DNA of 64,000 bases, taken from positions 47,712,252 to 47,776,251 of the forward strand of contig NC_134878.1 of assembly GCF_041734735.1 (NCBI RefSeq), in the 5' to 3' direction. A program made the translations under genes and the position numbers. The notes below the pieces were generated by a model, which saw only the letters and a program-made list of their open reading frames with translations, ran no database searches and was not told where the DNA came from. Positions 36,079 through 48,400 of this stretch are shown here, one piece after another. This DNA is from Babylonia areolata. Taxonomy: Eukaryota; Mollusca; Gastropoda; Neogastropoda; Buccinidae. Numbering within the stretch: the first letter of the stretch is position 1; each line of letters opens with the position of its first letter.

Positions 36079-37598
36079 ATCAGCATGTTTCAAACAATTA
36101 CAAAATGTTCACTGCAATATTCAGTTTTGTTAGTCAAGTGCATCAGCCGTGTCACTTAATTTATGTTTGAAAAATGATAAATTTATTCACACACAAGATG
36201 CAGTGGTTTATAAGCCACAGATATAACCCATGACACCCTAGATGGTGTGAGTGGATGGATGAAGTAAGTAGTAAGTACAAATTAATATACACAAAAAAAA
36301 AAGAAAAAAAAAGGAACACAAGAAATGGATTTAAAAAAAAAAAGGTCGCCAAAATATCTACACTGTATTTTCCACAAAAAAGGTCACCAGTAATACTAGA
36401 GCTTCATAAAACTGTACATTTTCAAAAGGATGAGAAAATCCCAGAAGAGATGATGAACGGGCAGTTTCCAGTTGTGTCAACAGCATGTGAATCTATCAGC
36501 ACACTTTGTTCAGCGACACAGGGTGTCTGACAGGGAACAGTTTCTCACTGACCATGCAAAACACTGCTGTTCACAGGCCTGGCATCTCAGACAACATCAA
36601 GATGGTGAACCTCAATGTTCATTCTTCTCTTTATACCAGTCCACTTATTGTATGGTTCTTTTCTACAGCCATCTGTGTCTCCTGGTGGGATATATTATAT
36701 GTGTATGCTATAGCACACACACACACACACACACACACACATTATATGTATATTACATCTCTCTCTTTCTCGCTATATATGTGTGTGTGTGTGTAGTCAC
36801 ACTCGACCTGAATATTATTTTTAAATATCTTGAAAATGCATCATCATCTATGCCAGTCTCTATAATGAGAAAAAATATGCCTGAAAAGCAAAAAACTGAA
36901 TCTGTCATGATTTCACAACCGAGTCACATACATTTCTTTAGAAACCTTGAAATTTGATGTAAAAAGGAAACTGTTTAAGTATCTGACCTTAATCATGTGG
37001 ATATTTTGCTCAAAAGCAAATGCAGCTGTAACAACAATTACTTAAAACTGGTGGTCCATAAGGTATACGACCTTTCTGATACGACAGAAAGTAACCTTTT
37101 ACATATGTCCATCCTAATCTAAATGCCACTTGGCACTTAATTTACATACAGCTACCCAAAACAAAGAATAAGGAGGATTTTGAACAGTCTGCAAGAATGA
37201 CAGAATCACTCTTCTGGCTGTCTTGAATTTCTCTCTCATGTAACGTTTACATTTCGTTACAATATGAGGGCAATTTTTTATCTTTTATTTTTGAACAGGT
37301 GTGACACTGTTGTAGACCTTTCTGCTGCTGGCCAGCTATCACATTAATATTGATAATAATACTCATAATAACAATAACTGGCCATGAAAAAGGTTTGTTT
37401 GCCATCATCATGGTTTCTATTTGTACAAAAAACTCACTTTGTTCTAAACCAGAATGTACAGAAAGAAATAGAAATGAGAGGATAATTTTCTGTTTCTTCC
37501 CCCCCCCCCCCCCCCCCCTCATCAAAAATTTACATGACATTGCTCTGCTGATCTCTACTCCTATTTAGGGTGTACCTTACTTTGTAGACCTTGACAAC

Positions 37599-37961
37599 TT
37601 CTTCTTCTTCTTCTGTGTTCATGGGCTGCAACTCCCACGTTCACTCGTATGTACACAAGTAGGCTTTTACGTGTATGACCGTTTTTACTCCGCCATGTAG
37701 GCAGCCATACTCCGTTTTCGGGAGTGTGCATGCTGGGTATGTTCTTGTTTCCATAACCCAACAAATGCTGACATGGATTACAGGATTTTTAAAGTGCGTA
37801 TTTGATCTTCTGCTTGTGTATACACACGAAGGGGGTTCAGGCACTAGCAGGTCTGCACATATGTTGACCTGGGAGATCGTAAAAATCTCCACCCTTTACC
37901 CACCAGGCGCCATTACCGAGTGAAAGTCCAACGCTTTAACCACTCAGCTATTGCGCCCGTC
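37599..37961 (-). mobile_element. tRNA-derived SINE, family T, with 13-bp target duplication
   Basis: Minus strand: tRNA-like head with A box AGCTGAGTGGTTAAAGCG, then the CTCCCAGGTCAACATATGTG body and a (GAA)n tail. Flanked by the perfect direct repeat AGACCTTGACAAC (37586-37598 and 37962-37974), so insertion ends are exact. The B box has been lost or replaced next to TAATGGCGCC. Confidence 0.9.
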
Positions 37962-38255
37962 AGACCTTGACAACGTATGTCCTTTTCTTTAAGGGGTGGA
38001 GATGGGTATGAGGCATACAGATCATCTTGGTCATGAAAAAAAATGATAAAACACAATGAGCAGATATCCACCATCCCCTACCCCCAACCAAATTCCTTTC
38101 AATCACTCGATCACACCCATTCTACCAAGAGTATGCCGGCATGTCCACACAGAGAAAACATGTATTCAGCATCACACCCACAGTATGACATATGGCAAGC
38201 AGTGAAGCAAGGTAACTATATAGAGACATTGAAGAGCAGTCAGGGATACAAGACT

Positions 38256-39060
38256 TTACACAGATGAGAAGAGAAGTTTGAGATGTGAGACTTTACACAG
38301 ATGATAATATAGACAGAAGAGGAGTCTGAGATGTGAGACTTTACACAGATGATGATATTGACAGAAGAGGAGTCTGAGATGTGAGACTTTACACAGATGA
38401 TGATATTGACAGAAGAGGAGTCTGAGATGTGAGACTTTACACAGATGATAATATATACAGAAGAGGAGTCTGAGATGTGAGACTTTACACAGATGATGAT
38501 ATTGACAGAAGAGGAGTCTGAGATGTGAGACTTTACACAGATGATAATATAGACAGAAGAGGAGTCTGAGATGTGAGACTTTGCACAGATGATATAGACA
38601 GAAGAGGAGTCTGAGATGTGAGACTTTACACAGATGATAATATAGACAGAAGAGGAGTCTGAGATGTGAGACTTTACACAGATGATGATATTGACAGAAG
38701 AGGAGTCTGAGATGTGAGACTTTACACAGATGATAATATAGACAGAAGAGGAGTCTGAGATGTGAGACTTTACACAGATGATGATATTGACAGAAGAGAA
38801 GTTTGAGATGTGAGACTTTACACAGATGATGAGATAGACAGAAGAGGAGTCTGAGATGTGAGACTTTACACAGATGATGAGATAGACAGAAGAGGAGTCT
38901 GAGATGTGAGACTTTACACAGATGATGACATAGACAGAAGAGGAGTTTGAGATGTGAGACTTTACACAGATGATGAGATAGACAGAAGAGGAGTTTGAGA
39001 TGACAGACTTTGCACAGATGATGACACAGACATAAGAGGAATTTGAGATTAAGACTTTGT
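38256..39060. repeat. 48-bp minisatellite, about 17 units
   Basis: Unit GTGAGACTTTACACAGATGA + TGATATTGACAGAAGAGGAG + TCTGAGAT. 48 is a multiple of three, so a 279-codon open frame appears on the minus strand (LCKVSHLRLLFCL repeats); it is treated as non-coding. Decayed units continue to about 39330. Confidence 0.93.
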
Positions 39061-39779
39061 ACTGATGATGATAAACAAATACGAGAAGGAATCAAGACTT
39101 TGCACAGAATACAATATGCAGAAACTGAAAGAGTTTATGATATGAACTTTGCAAATATGATGATACAGAGACAAAAGAGGTGTTAGGAATATGAGACTGT
39201 ACACGGACAACAACATAAAGAGATCGAAGAGAGTCAAGAATATGAGATGTTACACAGATAATGAGGAGGAGTGATGATTTTCAAAGACGAGAAAGAAGAA
39301 AGACTTTGCACAGATGATATACAGGGAGACAGAAGAGGAATGGAGAAATAGACATAAAGAAGGAATGAAGAATAATGACAGTACTGATAGAAGATACAGA
39401 AAAACGTACAGACGAATAAATAGCTTCTGACAGACACACTGACAATCACTGATAACTGGAAAACTCATCATGCAGAGCAGCAATTACAGACATCAGACTG
39501 GAACAAGAAAATGAAAGGTGAATGAGTTGTTGTCAAAAACATCTGATGAATGAGAAAATGCAGATGAAGGAGATACAGATTACTTGTTCATCCTTGTTCA
39601 CAAAGTGTAGAGTCAACTTTCCAGTCCCAGAGGCAGTGATTACTAGAACACCCCTGCCTGTGACTGCATTGGTTTTTACTTATTCGTATACAAAACAAAA
39701 AACAAGTCCCATAACCGTTCATGGCCATCAAGGCAGTGAATTCACACCCACTGTGTCTAGGGATCGGCATAGGAAGATG

Positions 39780-39960
39780 GGGCCCAGATTGTCTCCTCAC
39801 GCCATTTTAACCTCCCCCCAACCAAAGTCAGGTATCCATTCACACCTGGGTCAGTGGAGTGTGGGAAATCAGAGTGAAGCGCCTTTCCCAAGGACACAAC
39901 ACCACGCTGAAATGAGGCCTTGTATTTCAGCCTTAAACCCTGGATCACTGGTGAACCCTG
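39780..39960 (-). mobile_element. SINE family Q, minus copy
   Basis: Minus strand shows GCGTGGTGTTGTGTCCTTGG, GAAAGGCGCTTCACTCTGAT and ACCCAGGTGTGAATGGATAC as in the copy at 2255-2473. Its tRNA-like end runs into the 18-bp array. Confidence 0.65.
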
Positions 39961-40350
39961 GATCACTGGTGAACCCTGGATAACTGGTGAACCCTGGATC
40001 ACTGGTGAACCCTGATCACAGGTAAACACTGGGTCACTGGTGAACACTGGGTCACAGGTGAACCCTGGATCACAGGTGAACCCTGAATTACAGGTGAGCC
40101 CTGGATCACTGGTGAGCCCTGGATCCACTGGTGAACCCTGATCACGGATGAACACTGGGTCACAGGTGAACCCTGATCACTGGTGAACACTGGATCACAG
40201 GTGAACACTGGATCACTGATCACTGGTGAACCCTGGATCACTGGTGAACCCTGGATCACTGGTGAACCCTGAACCCTGGATCACTGGTGAACCCTGAACC
40301 CTGGATCACTGGTGAACCCTGGATCACTGGTGAACCCTGGATCTCAAGTC
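39940..40350. repeat. 18-bp minisatellite, about 22 units, SINE-derived
   Basis: Unit CCTGGATCACTGGTGAAC with variants (ACTGGGTCACAGGTGAAC). In reverse complement it reads GTTCACCAGTGATCCAGG, which resembles part of SINE family Q (GATCCAGTGTTCTCCAGTGA at 2339) and starts exactly where that SINE copy ends. Confidence 0.9.
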
Positions 40351-40855
40351 CAGCACCAACCCACTCTCCCACAGTGCTTCTACAAGAATAAAACTTTCAC
40401 CACATTCAAAGCTGAACCCCCATGACACGCTTATAAAAAGATGTACAGGTTAGGTCAAAGACGCAGAGAAAACAAAGAGACTGTACAAAAATAAAACAAT
40501 TCAAAATAATTATATTTCTAAGTAGTCAGTACACTATACAGCGATTATCACATGTCTATTCTACAAGCGTATAAGCGAGTAGATTTGTATAAAAGCATTT
40601 CATGAAAGCACACAAAAGAACCCACATGAAAGCACAAAGAACAAAGAAACAAGCCAGCAAAATCAACAATCACGCAGCAAAAAAACAGGAGAACATCAAA
40701 TCAATTCTCCTGTGCAGTCTGTTGTGCCAGGTCTCGCAGTCAGCTGGTCGTTTCTGAAGCCAGTTCAGGCCGCGGAATGAACATGATAAATAATAATAAC
40801 AACAATGAATCATTTCTATACAGTGCATGTTCTTATGTAACACACGTCAATGCAC

Positions 40856-40858
<3 letters not shown>

Positions 40859-40890
<32 letters not shown>
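40859..40890. repeat. (AC)n microsatellite
   Basis: About 15 AC repeats. Neighbouring sequence 40350-40858 has nothing recognised. Confidence 0.9.
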
Positions 40891-40893
<3 letters not shown>

Positions 40894-41059
40894 GGTGGAT
40901 CAGGATTGGGATTAAATACACTGCTGTGGCAATGGTAGCAATGAACTTGGGAGACTGCATGTAAATGGATTTTTTTTCCTTTTAAGGAGAAATCAGAGGA
41001 CACTTGTAAGTTTTGCAAATGGGGACAGTCTCAGCATCCCTTGAAAACTTTTTTTCTTT

Positions 41060-41420
41060 TTTTTTTTTGCTAGTGGTGGGAAACAACACACAGCCAGGGA
41101 ACTGATGACGGCCACCCTAAATGCTGCAGTGGTTCTGGCACTGATGACTTCTTTGAGCTGGTTCCATTCTCTTACTGTTTTTTACAAAAAGTTCTGTTTG
41201 CTGAAGGGAATCACAAAGCCTTTGCTGTTCTTGACTGTTCTTTCTGCTTTCTCAGATTCATAATCCCTGTATATTGTTCATTTGGATCTTCTGCTGGTCT
41301 TACTTGATTTGCTGGTGTCAGGAAAATTTCTGGTGATAAGGCTGGAATTTATCCACGATCCCATATAAGGTAGTGATCCTATATACGGTGGTGGGGTGGA
41401 AGAGTCTACAGCATTCCTCC
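41060..41420 (-). mobile_element. Possible LINE C-terminal fragment
   Basis: Minus-strand reading gives KGFVIPFSKQNFL, KTVREWNQLKEVISARTTAA and FRVAVISSLAVCCFPPLAKK, resembling the 'FPRTVREWN.LP...V.A.T...F' ending of LINE ORF2. At least one stop interrupts it. Tentative. Confidence 0.4.
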
Positions 41421-41820
41421 AGGAGTGGTAGGACACAATGCATTTCTACCACCCACACTCAAAAACAGCCATCCACACACACAACCTATACAAAGCGAAG
41501 GAAATGCTTGGTAAAATAAAAGCATCTTGAGATTGATTTCAAATTCACTCAGTTGGAGAATTATGCAAACTGGATGGAAGCGAGTTCTAAATTATTGGTG
41601 GAGCTGAGCTAAAAACATGTTTTATGAACTTTTGTTTGTTTAAATGAAAAGCTGAAGCCAAATGATCTTCAGTTAGGACAGACAGCATCTTTCAAGACCC
41701 TTCATAAAGGATGATATCAGAATAATGAGGGTTCCTCATGCTCCTTCATTACTGTTCACTTTTAGTCAAGAAAGTGAACCATTGGTGTTCGAAAATTAAT
41801 TGTGGAGTTGGCAACTGGCA

Positions 41821-41861
<41 letters not shown>

Positions 41862-42079
41862 ATGTGTGTACAATCAAGGCCAAAACCATGGGTTTTCTGA
41901 TGACAAGTTATGAGAGTCATTGCTAGGACAGGACTCAAAGAACTGTGGATAAGAAAAACACCAAGATGGAGTTAACAACCTGTGAGATTCAGCAAAAAAG
42001 TCTGAACACATTCTCTTATTTCTATCTGGCAGAGTTGGGGAAACATAATTCCACATTCTTCTCAACAACAGAACATACC

Positions 42080-42285
42080 TGAAATGTGCGCATTCCCACC
42101 AACATATAACACACATTCCCACCAACATATAACACATAACACACATTCCCACCAACATATAACACACACTCCCACCAACATATAACACATAACACACATT
42201 CCCATCAACATATAACACACATTCCCACCAACATATAACACACATTCCCATCAACATATAACACACATTCCCATCAACAGAAACG
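42080..42285. repeat. 23-bp minisatellite, about 8 units
   Basis: Unit ACATATAACACACATTCCCA + CCA, some units shortened. Confidence 0.88.
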
Positions 42286-42930
42286 TGCACACAGTCCCAC
42301 CAACAACACACACGTTCCCAGATACATAAACACACACCCACACAGACAGACACACAGACAAAGGAACCAACTAGCACAGGGATGTCTGTCGACACGCTGG
42401 TCATGGCAGCAGTTGGCCAGCAAGCTGGCCGTCATCCCACATCCTTAATGCTGCATGGCGTGCAACACAACACAGCAAGAACCCACAACACAACAAACTG
42501 ACCACTCCTTTCATCAACAACCGCAGAGGTCAACTTCACTAACAAAAACTACTTCTTTACAACAGTTGCACAAGATCAACAAGTATGCCCGCTATGACAT
42601 GGTGGGGGAAACGAGGAAAAAATACACTCTTCTCCCAATGATTCAACTACACAGCTGAATTGTCAGACATTTCACTGCAAGAATGAAATTTCAAAAACAA
42701 CAACATCTACAGGTGTCCGGACATTTGTAAAAGTTGAAAAACAACAAGAACAAAAAAGAAGTAAACTGACTTAATTGCTGATATTCTGAGCTCTGGTGCT
42801 GACGTTCCACAGCAGAGAGACTGAGGAGAAAGGCCCAAAGCCAGACAGACAGACAGACCAGTGACAGACTTGACCTGTGTGCAGTGTGGGGAGGACTGTC
42901 TCTCCTGTACTGGCCGGTCCAGCCACGTCC

Positions 42931-43291
42931 TTTTCTTCTTCTGTGTTCACTCGTATGTACACGAGTGGGCTTTTACGTGTATGACCGTTCTTTACCCCGC
43001 CATGTAGGCAGCCATACTCCGTTTTCGAGGGTGTGCATGCTGGGTATGTTCTTGTTTCCATAACCCACCGAATGCGGACATGGATTACAGGATCTTTAAC
43101 GTGCGTATTTGATCTTCTGCTTGCATATACACACGAAGGGGGTTCAGGCACTAGCAGGTCTGCACATATGTTGACCTGGGAGATCGTAAAAATCTCCACC
43201 CTTTACCCACCAGGCGCCGTCACCGTGATTCGAACCCGGGACCCTCAGATTGACAGTCCAACGCTTTAACCACTCGGCTATTGCGCCTGTC
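42931..43291 (-). mobile_element. tRNA-derived SINE, family T, with 12-bp target duplication
   Basis: Minus-strand A box TAGCCGAGTGGTTAAAGCG, B box GGGTTCGAATC, tail (GAA)n. Flanked by CCAGCCACGTCC at 42919-42930 and 43292-43303. Best-preserved copy in the window, hence recent. Confidence 0.92.
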
Positions 43292-44653
43292 CCAGCCACG
43301 TCCAAACGCTGCAGCAATCACCACCCACCCACAGCACGATTCCACAGTTTCCCCAAGACTGACGGATACCTTCTTCTCACTCCTTTCCTTACCTGTACTC
43401 TCTCTCTCTCTCTCTCTGTATCTTCTGTCTGTCACTCACTCATTTGATTGAAGAAGAGCCTGTGGCTCGACATGTTGCCTCTTTTATCTCATGTGAGTCG
43501 ACTTTAACCACGATTATTTTAGTCTACCTCTTACTGACAGATACCTAACCAGGGTTCTGATGCTGTGCATTCTGTCACCAGCATGGAAGTCTGACACTCT
43601 GACCAGAACATCAACCACCATGCACGTCACATGCAAACAAATCAAATCAGCATAATGAAAGACAAAACCTCTTGCCGCAGACTCAAGCTAAAAAACAGAA
43701 AAAAGAGCAATCAAGTAAAGCTGATGTTAAGTTCAGGTCACCTGAACAAAGACTGCACTGTGTGACCTGTCACTAGTGTTTCCCACACAACTTGAACACA
43801 AGATCCTGCTCTCACGTCTAAAGAACATTGAGCTGGAAATATATTTCATCTCCAGTCACTCTGGAATCAGAATGGAATGTAAACTTGAAAACGAAACAAA
43901 GTGTTCATTAAAAAAAGAAAAAAAAGAAAAGAAAAATGACCTCATCTCCTGCAGTATCTGTCCCAGAATTATAATTCCTGGTGTGCAGAGGACAGCTGGC
44001 GAGACTGACTGGAGGACATTCTGCACATCAGTGTCTGACACAATCTGGCAACATAATCCTGCTCCCCCCCCCTCCCCACCTCCAATTCATCTTTTGTTCT
44101 TTTCAACATTTTGAGCTTGATCAAAATCCAATCTGACATCAACACCCAGTAACAAATTCTCTCAAATAATTCTGATCATCACTGGTTCTGTCAACACACC
44201 ACCACTCTCCCCAACTGTGACCAATGCTGAATCATTTCATACATTCTAAACAAATCAAAAGCTACATGGGAAACCCTTCAATCTGATCCACACAACTTCC
44301 GTACTTTCAAACTGTAACCCAGAGATAATAACACATTAATAACAGCCTTTAACTTACTGAATCCAAATTTGTTTTTGGATCTACACATCAACACTCACAA
44401 AAATACCCTGCACATTCAGCTGACTCAACATCAGGCCTGTAGCAAGCTGACGATGCATCCAATCAATGTTCCTGAAGATGTGAGCTGCTGTTGACAGGCC
44501 CACTGACCACAGCTCATTACACTGACTGCTAAAGGGGGCCTTCAGTGCCGTGTTTTAAGACACCCACTGATGTGTGTGTGTCTGATCCAGCCGACACAAC
44601 TAACACGCTTATGTCACGTCCCCCCACTCTCCTTCACTGGATGACTGATCATG

Positions 44654-45000
44654 AATCTGAATGTCATCACTGGATGATGTTTGTATCTCTGAATGTCATC
44701 ACTGGATGATGTTTGTATCTCTCAATGTCATCAGTGGATGATGTTTGTATCTCTGAATGTCATCAGTGGATGATGTTTGTATCTCTGAATGTCATCAGTG
44801 GATGATGTTTGTATCTCTGAATGTCATCAGTGGATGATGTTTGTATCTCTGAATGTCATCAGTGGATGATGTTTGTATCTCTGAATGTTGTCAATGGATG
44901 ATGTTTGTATCTCTGAATGTCATCACTGGATGATGTTTGTATCTCTGAATGTCATCACTGGATGATGTTTGTATCTCTGAATGTCATCACTGGAAGATAT
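44654..45000. repeat. 32-bp minisatellite, about 11 units
   Basis: Unit ATGTCATCACTGGATGATGT + TTGTATCTCTGA. Decayed ATGATGTTCATATCTCTGAA units continue to about 45260, ending about 150 bp from the phosphatase stop codon. Confidence 0.92.
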
Positions 45001-45406
45001 TTATGTATCTAAATGATACTGTCCTTGTCTCTGAATGCAGTCAATGGGTGGTGTTCATATCTCTGAATGTCGATGTTCATATTTCTGAACGCAGTCACCA
45101 GATGATGTTCATATCTCTGAACGATGATGTTCACATTTCTGAATGCCAGCACTGGATGATGTTCACATATGTGAATGCTGTCACTGGATGATGTTGATGA
45201 ATGTGAATGATATATCTTCATCTCTCTGAACGATGTTACTTGATGACAAAGTTCATCTCTCCAAAATAATGATGTTCATGTCTGAGTGACGTCACCTGAA
45301 GACACTGTTCCTAGCAGTAGATGACACCACCTGAAGACATTGTTCTTGTCAGTGGACGACGGTGCCGATGCCTCTGGACGTGCATCTTCACGTCACCCTG
45401 CCTGCG

Positions 45407-48400
45407 TCACTCCAGGCTGTCCAGGTACTCCAGAACCGCCTGGTACAAGAACTGGTACTGCTCCTGTTCAAATGTCAGCATGCACCAGTCAGCTGTTTTT
45501 CTTTCTTTATATCCATTTTTTGTTTTTGAAACAAAATTAACCATTGCCTGAAAAAAAATAATCCATCAAAAAAGTCTGTACATCCATTTCATGTCACTCA
45601 ATTATAGCTACCGTAAAGTTCGGTCTATAAGCCGCGGGAGTGTCACGTTCTCGTCTATTCTTAGCTGCCCTTCAACTCACCAAAATCATGATTTCTGTCC
45701 ATGAATTTTTGGATGAGCTTCAGGATAGTGTGCTAACTGTTCACATTATAATAATTATTTTGTATGTGGTTAACAAAGAGGGTTTTTTGTTTGTTCATTT
45801 GTGTGTTTATTTATTTATTTTTTTTTTCAAAGCAGATGTGGTGTAGTGTATATGGATCAGACAGACACCTCCTTGAAACTGATAAAAACAACAACCGATT
45901 TTAAACACAAAGTTTGATTTAATGTAATTTCAATCCTTTTTCTTTTTCGTACATACTGTATCTTCCTAAAGCAATCTTATTTTGGCTTCCACAAAACCCC
46001 AAAACACATTTTTTCAACAGTATGACTTAATGAAATTATTCCTGTCATCACTGTAATCCCATCATGCCCAAATATCCACAAACATACACACAAATACATG
46101 GAGAACAGAAATGGAATAATTGCTGTTATCGCTATACTAAATCCACACACATACACACAAATACATGGAGAACAGAAATGGAATCATTCCTGCTATCACT
46201 GTAGTACATCCAAGACTGCATACGCCATGGTTTGTTGAAAATTAAGCATCATTTCACCATGCCCCCTAGAAGGAAACTATGCAAGTTCTCCTTACGTGGT
46301 CCTTAATTTTTTGTGAACCCTGTAGTATCATTCCTTCACATCAACACCCCCCTCACACACACCCTCCCCCCAAAAAGTGCAAGGTGAAAAACAAACAAAA
46401 AGAAAAAGTGGCACAAAAGACAAAAAAAGCAACAAAAATTCATAATAATAATAATAATAATAATAATAATGGTATTTATATAGCGCTGGATCTTGTGCAG
46501 AGACAAATCAAAGCGCTTTCGCACCAGTCATTCACACGCACGCATAACTCTAATACTGCAGAAACTAAAGACAAGGAAGGGCAGGCAAGGGAGGCTATTT
46601 TGGGAAGAGGTGGGTTTTAAGGCCAGACTTGAAAGAGCTGAGTGTGGAGACTTGACGAAGCGAAAAAGGAAGTTCATTCCAATCGCAAGGTCCAGAAACA
46701 GAGAAAGAACAGCGGCCAATAGTCGAGTGTTTGAATCTGGGTATGCGTAAACAGAGTGGATCCGAGGCCGATCGTAGTGAGCGAGATGGAGTGTAGAGGT
46801 GAAGGCAGCCGCAGAGATAGGAAGGGGCAGTTTTGTGAATGCATCTATAACATAGAGTGCTGATCTTGTACTTTATTCAGTGTGAGACAGGGAGCCAGTG
46901 GAGATGTTGCAAAAGAGGAGTGATGTGCTCAGATCTTTTCTTTCTGAGGACGAGTCGGGCAGCAGAGTTTTGTATGCGCTGAAGGGGCTGAATGGATGAA
47001 GCAGGCAGACCAGACAATAAAGAGTTACAGTAGTCAAGGCGAGAGAGAATGAGAGAAACGACAAGTCTAGATGTTGCGTCAGTGGATAGATATTTCCGGA
47101 CGGCACTGATGCGTCGCAGTTGACAGTAGCAGGACTGACATGTCTGACTGATAAATTTTTGCATGGACAGTGTATTGTCAAGGACAACACCGAAGTTCCT
47201 GACTGAATGATGACACTAAAACAAAATGTTAGCAAAACAAAGCTTTCAATAAACTGAGGTCACAAACAATGACACACAAACACTGACACAAAGACGTGAG
47301 CAACACTAGCAAAGCTTTCGATGAACTGAGGTCACAAACAATGACACACAAACACTGACACAAAGACGTGAGCAACACTAGCAAAGCTTTCGATGAACTG
47401 AGGTCACAAACAATGACACACAAATATTGACACAAAGACGTGAGCAACACTAGCAAAGCTTTCGATGAACTGAGGTCACAAACAATGACACACAAACACT
47501 GACACAGAGACGTGAGCAACACTAGCAAAGCTTTCGATGAACTGAGGTCACAAACAATGACACACAAACACTGACACAAAGACGTGAGTGACACTAACAA
47601 AGCTCTCGATGAACTGAGGTCACAATGACACATAAACAGTGACACAGAGATGTGAGCGAAACTAACAAAGCTTTTGATGAACTAAGGTTATACAGAATGA
47701 TGCACAAACACTGACACAGAGATGTGAGTGACACTAACAAAGCTTTCGATGAACTGTGGTCTAAAAGAATGACACACAAACACTGACACAAAGACGTGAG
47801 CGAAACTATCAAAGCTCTTGATGAACTGAGGTTATACAGAATGACACACAAACACTGACACAGAGACGTGAGCGAAACTAACAAAGCTTTTGATGAACTG
47901 AGGTTATACAGAATGACACACAAACACTGACACAAAGACGTGAGAGACACTAACAAAGCTTTCGATGAACTGAGGTTATACAGAATGACACACAAACACT
48001 GACACAAAGACGTGAGAGACACTAACAAAGCTTTCGATGAACTGAGGTCACACAAAATGACATACAGATACAAAGACGTCACCCCCCACCCACCTCTTAC
48101 TGTTCATCCCCCTCCCCATCTCCCAAGTGCACAAACATTTTTTTTCCTCCCCCCCCCCCCCCCCCCCCCCCCCACCCCCACCGTCTAATATTACTTTCAC
48201 TTTCAAATATTAATTTCAACAGTGAAAAGATGTCAAACTGAAGAAAGAAAATATACAAAGACATGAGCGACACTGACAAAGCTTTCGATGAACTGAGGTC
48301 GGTGGACGCGGATCTGTTTCAGGGTCTGGTAGACGTCCACCTCCAGATCCAGCTCCAGTCGCTCCAAGATCAGAGACACGGCCACCAGGATACCGCTTTT

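Larger units (their letters stand above)
31040..45406 (-). other. RPTP downstream / possible long 3' UTR, no coding sequence seen
   Basis: No exon-like sequence was found on either strand. The region holds many tandem arrays and two SINEs listed separately. Whether it is transcribed as 3' UTR of the minus-strand phosphatase or is intergenic cannot be told from sequence. Confidence 0.4.

Noticed and set aside
38256-39060. CRISPR-like regular array
   Set aside because: Units are contiguous with no unique spacers, and the window is animal nuclear DNA; same for the other arrays.
38256-39095. 279-codon minus-strand Leu/Cys-rich repeat protein
   Set aside because: It is a direct translation of a 48-bp non-coding minisatellite; no start or splice context.
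43200-43291. Functional tRNA gene on the minus strand
   Set aside because: A and B boxes belong to a SINE head with body, (GAA)n tail and target duplication; the cloverleaf acceptor and anticodon stems do not close convincingly.
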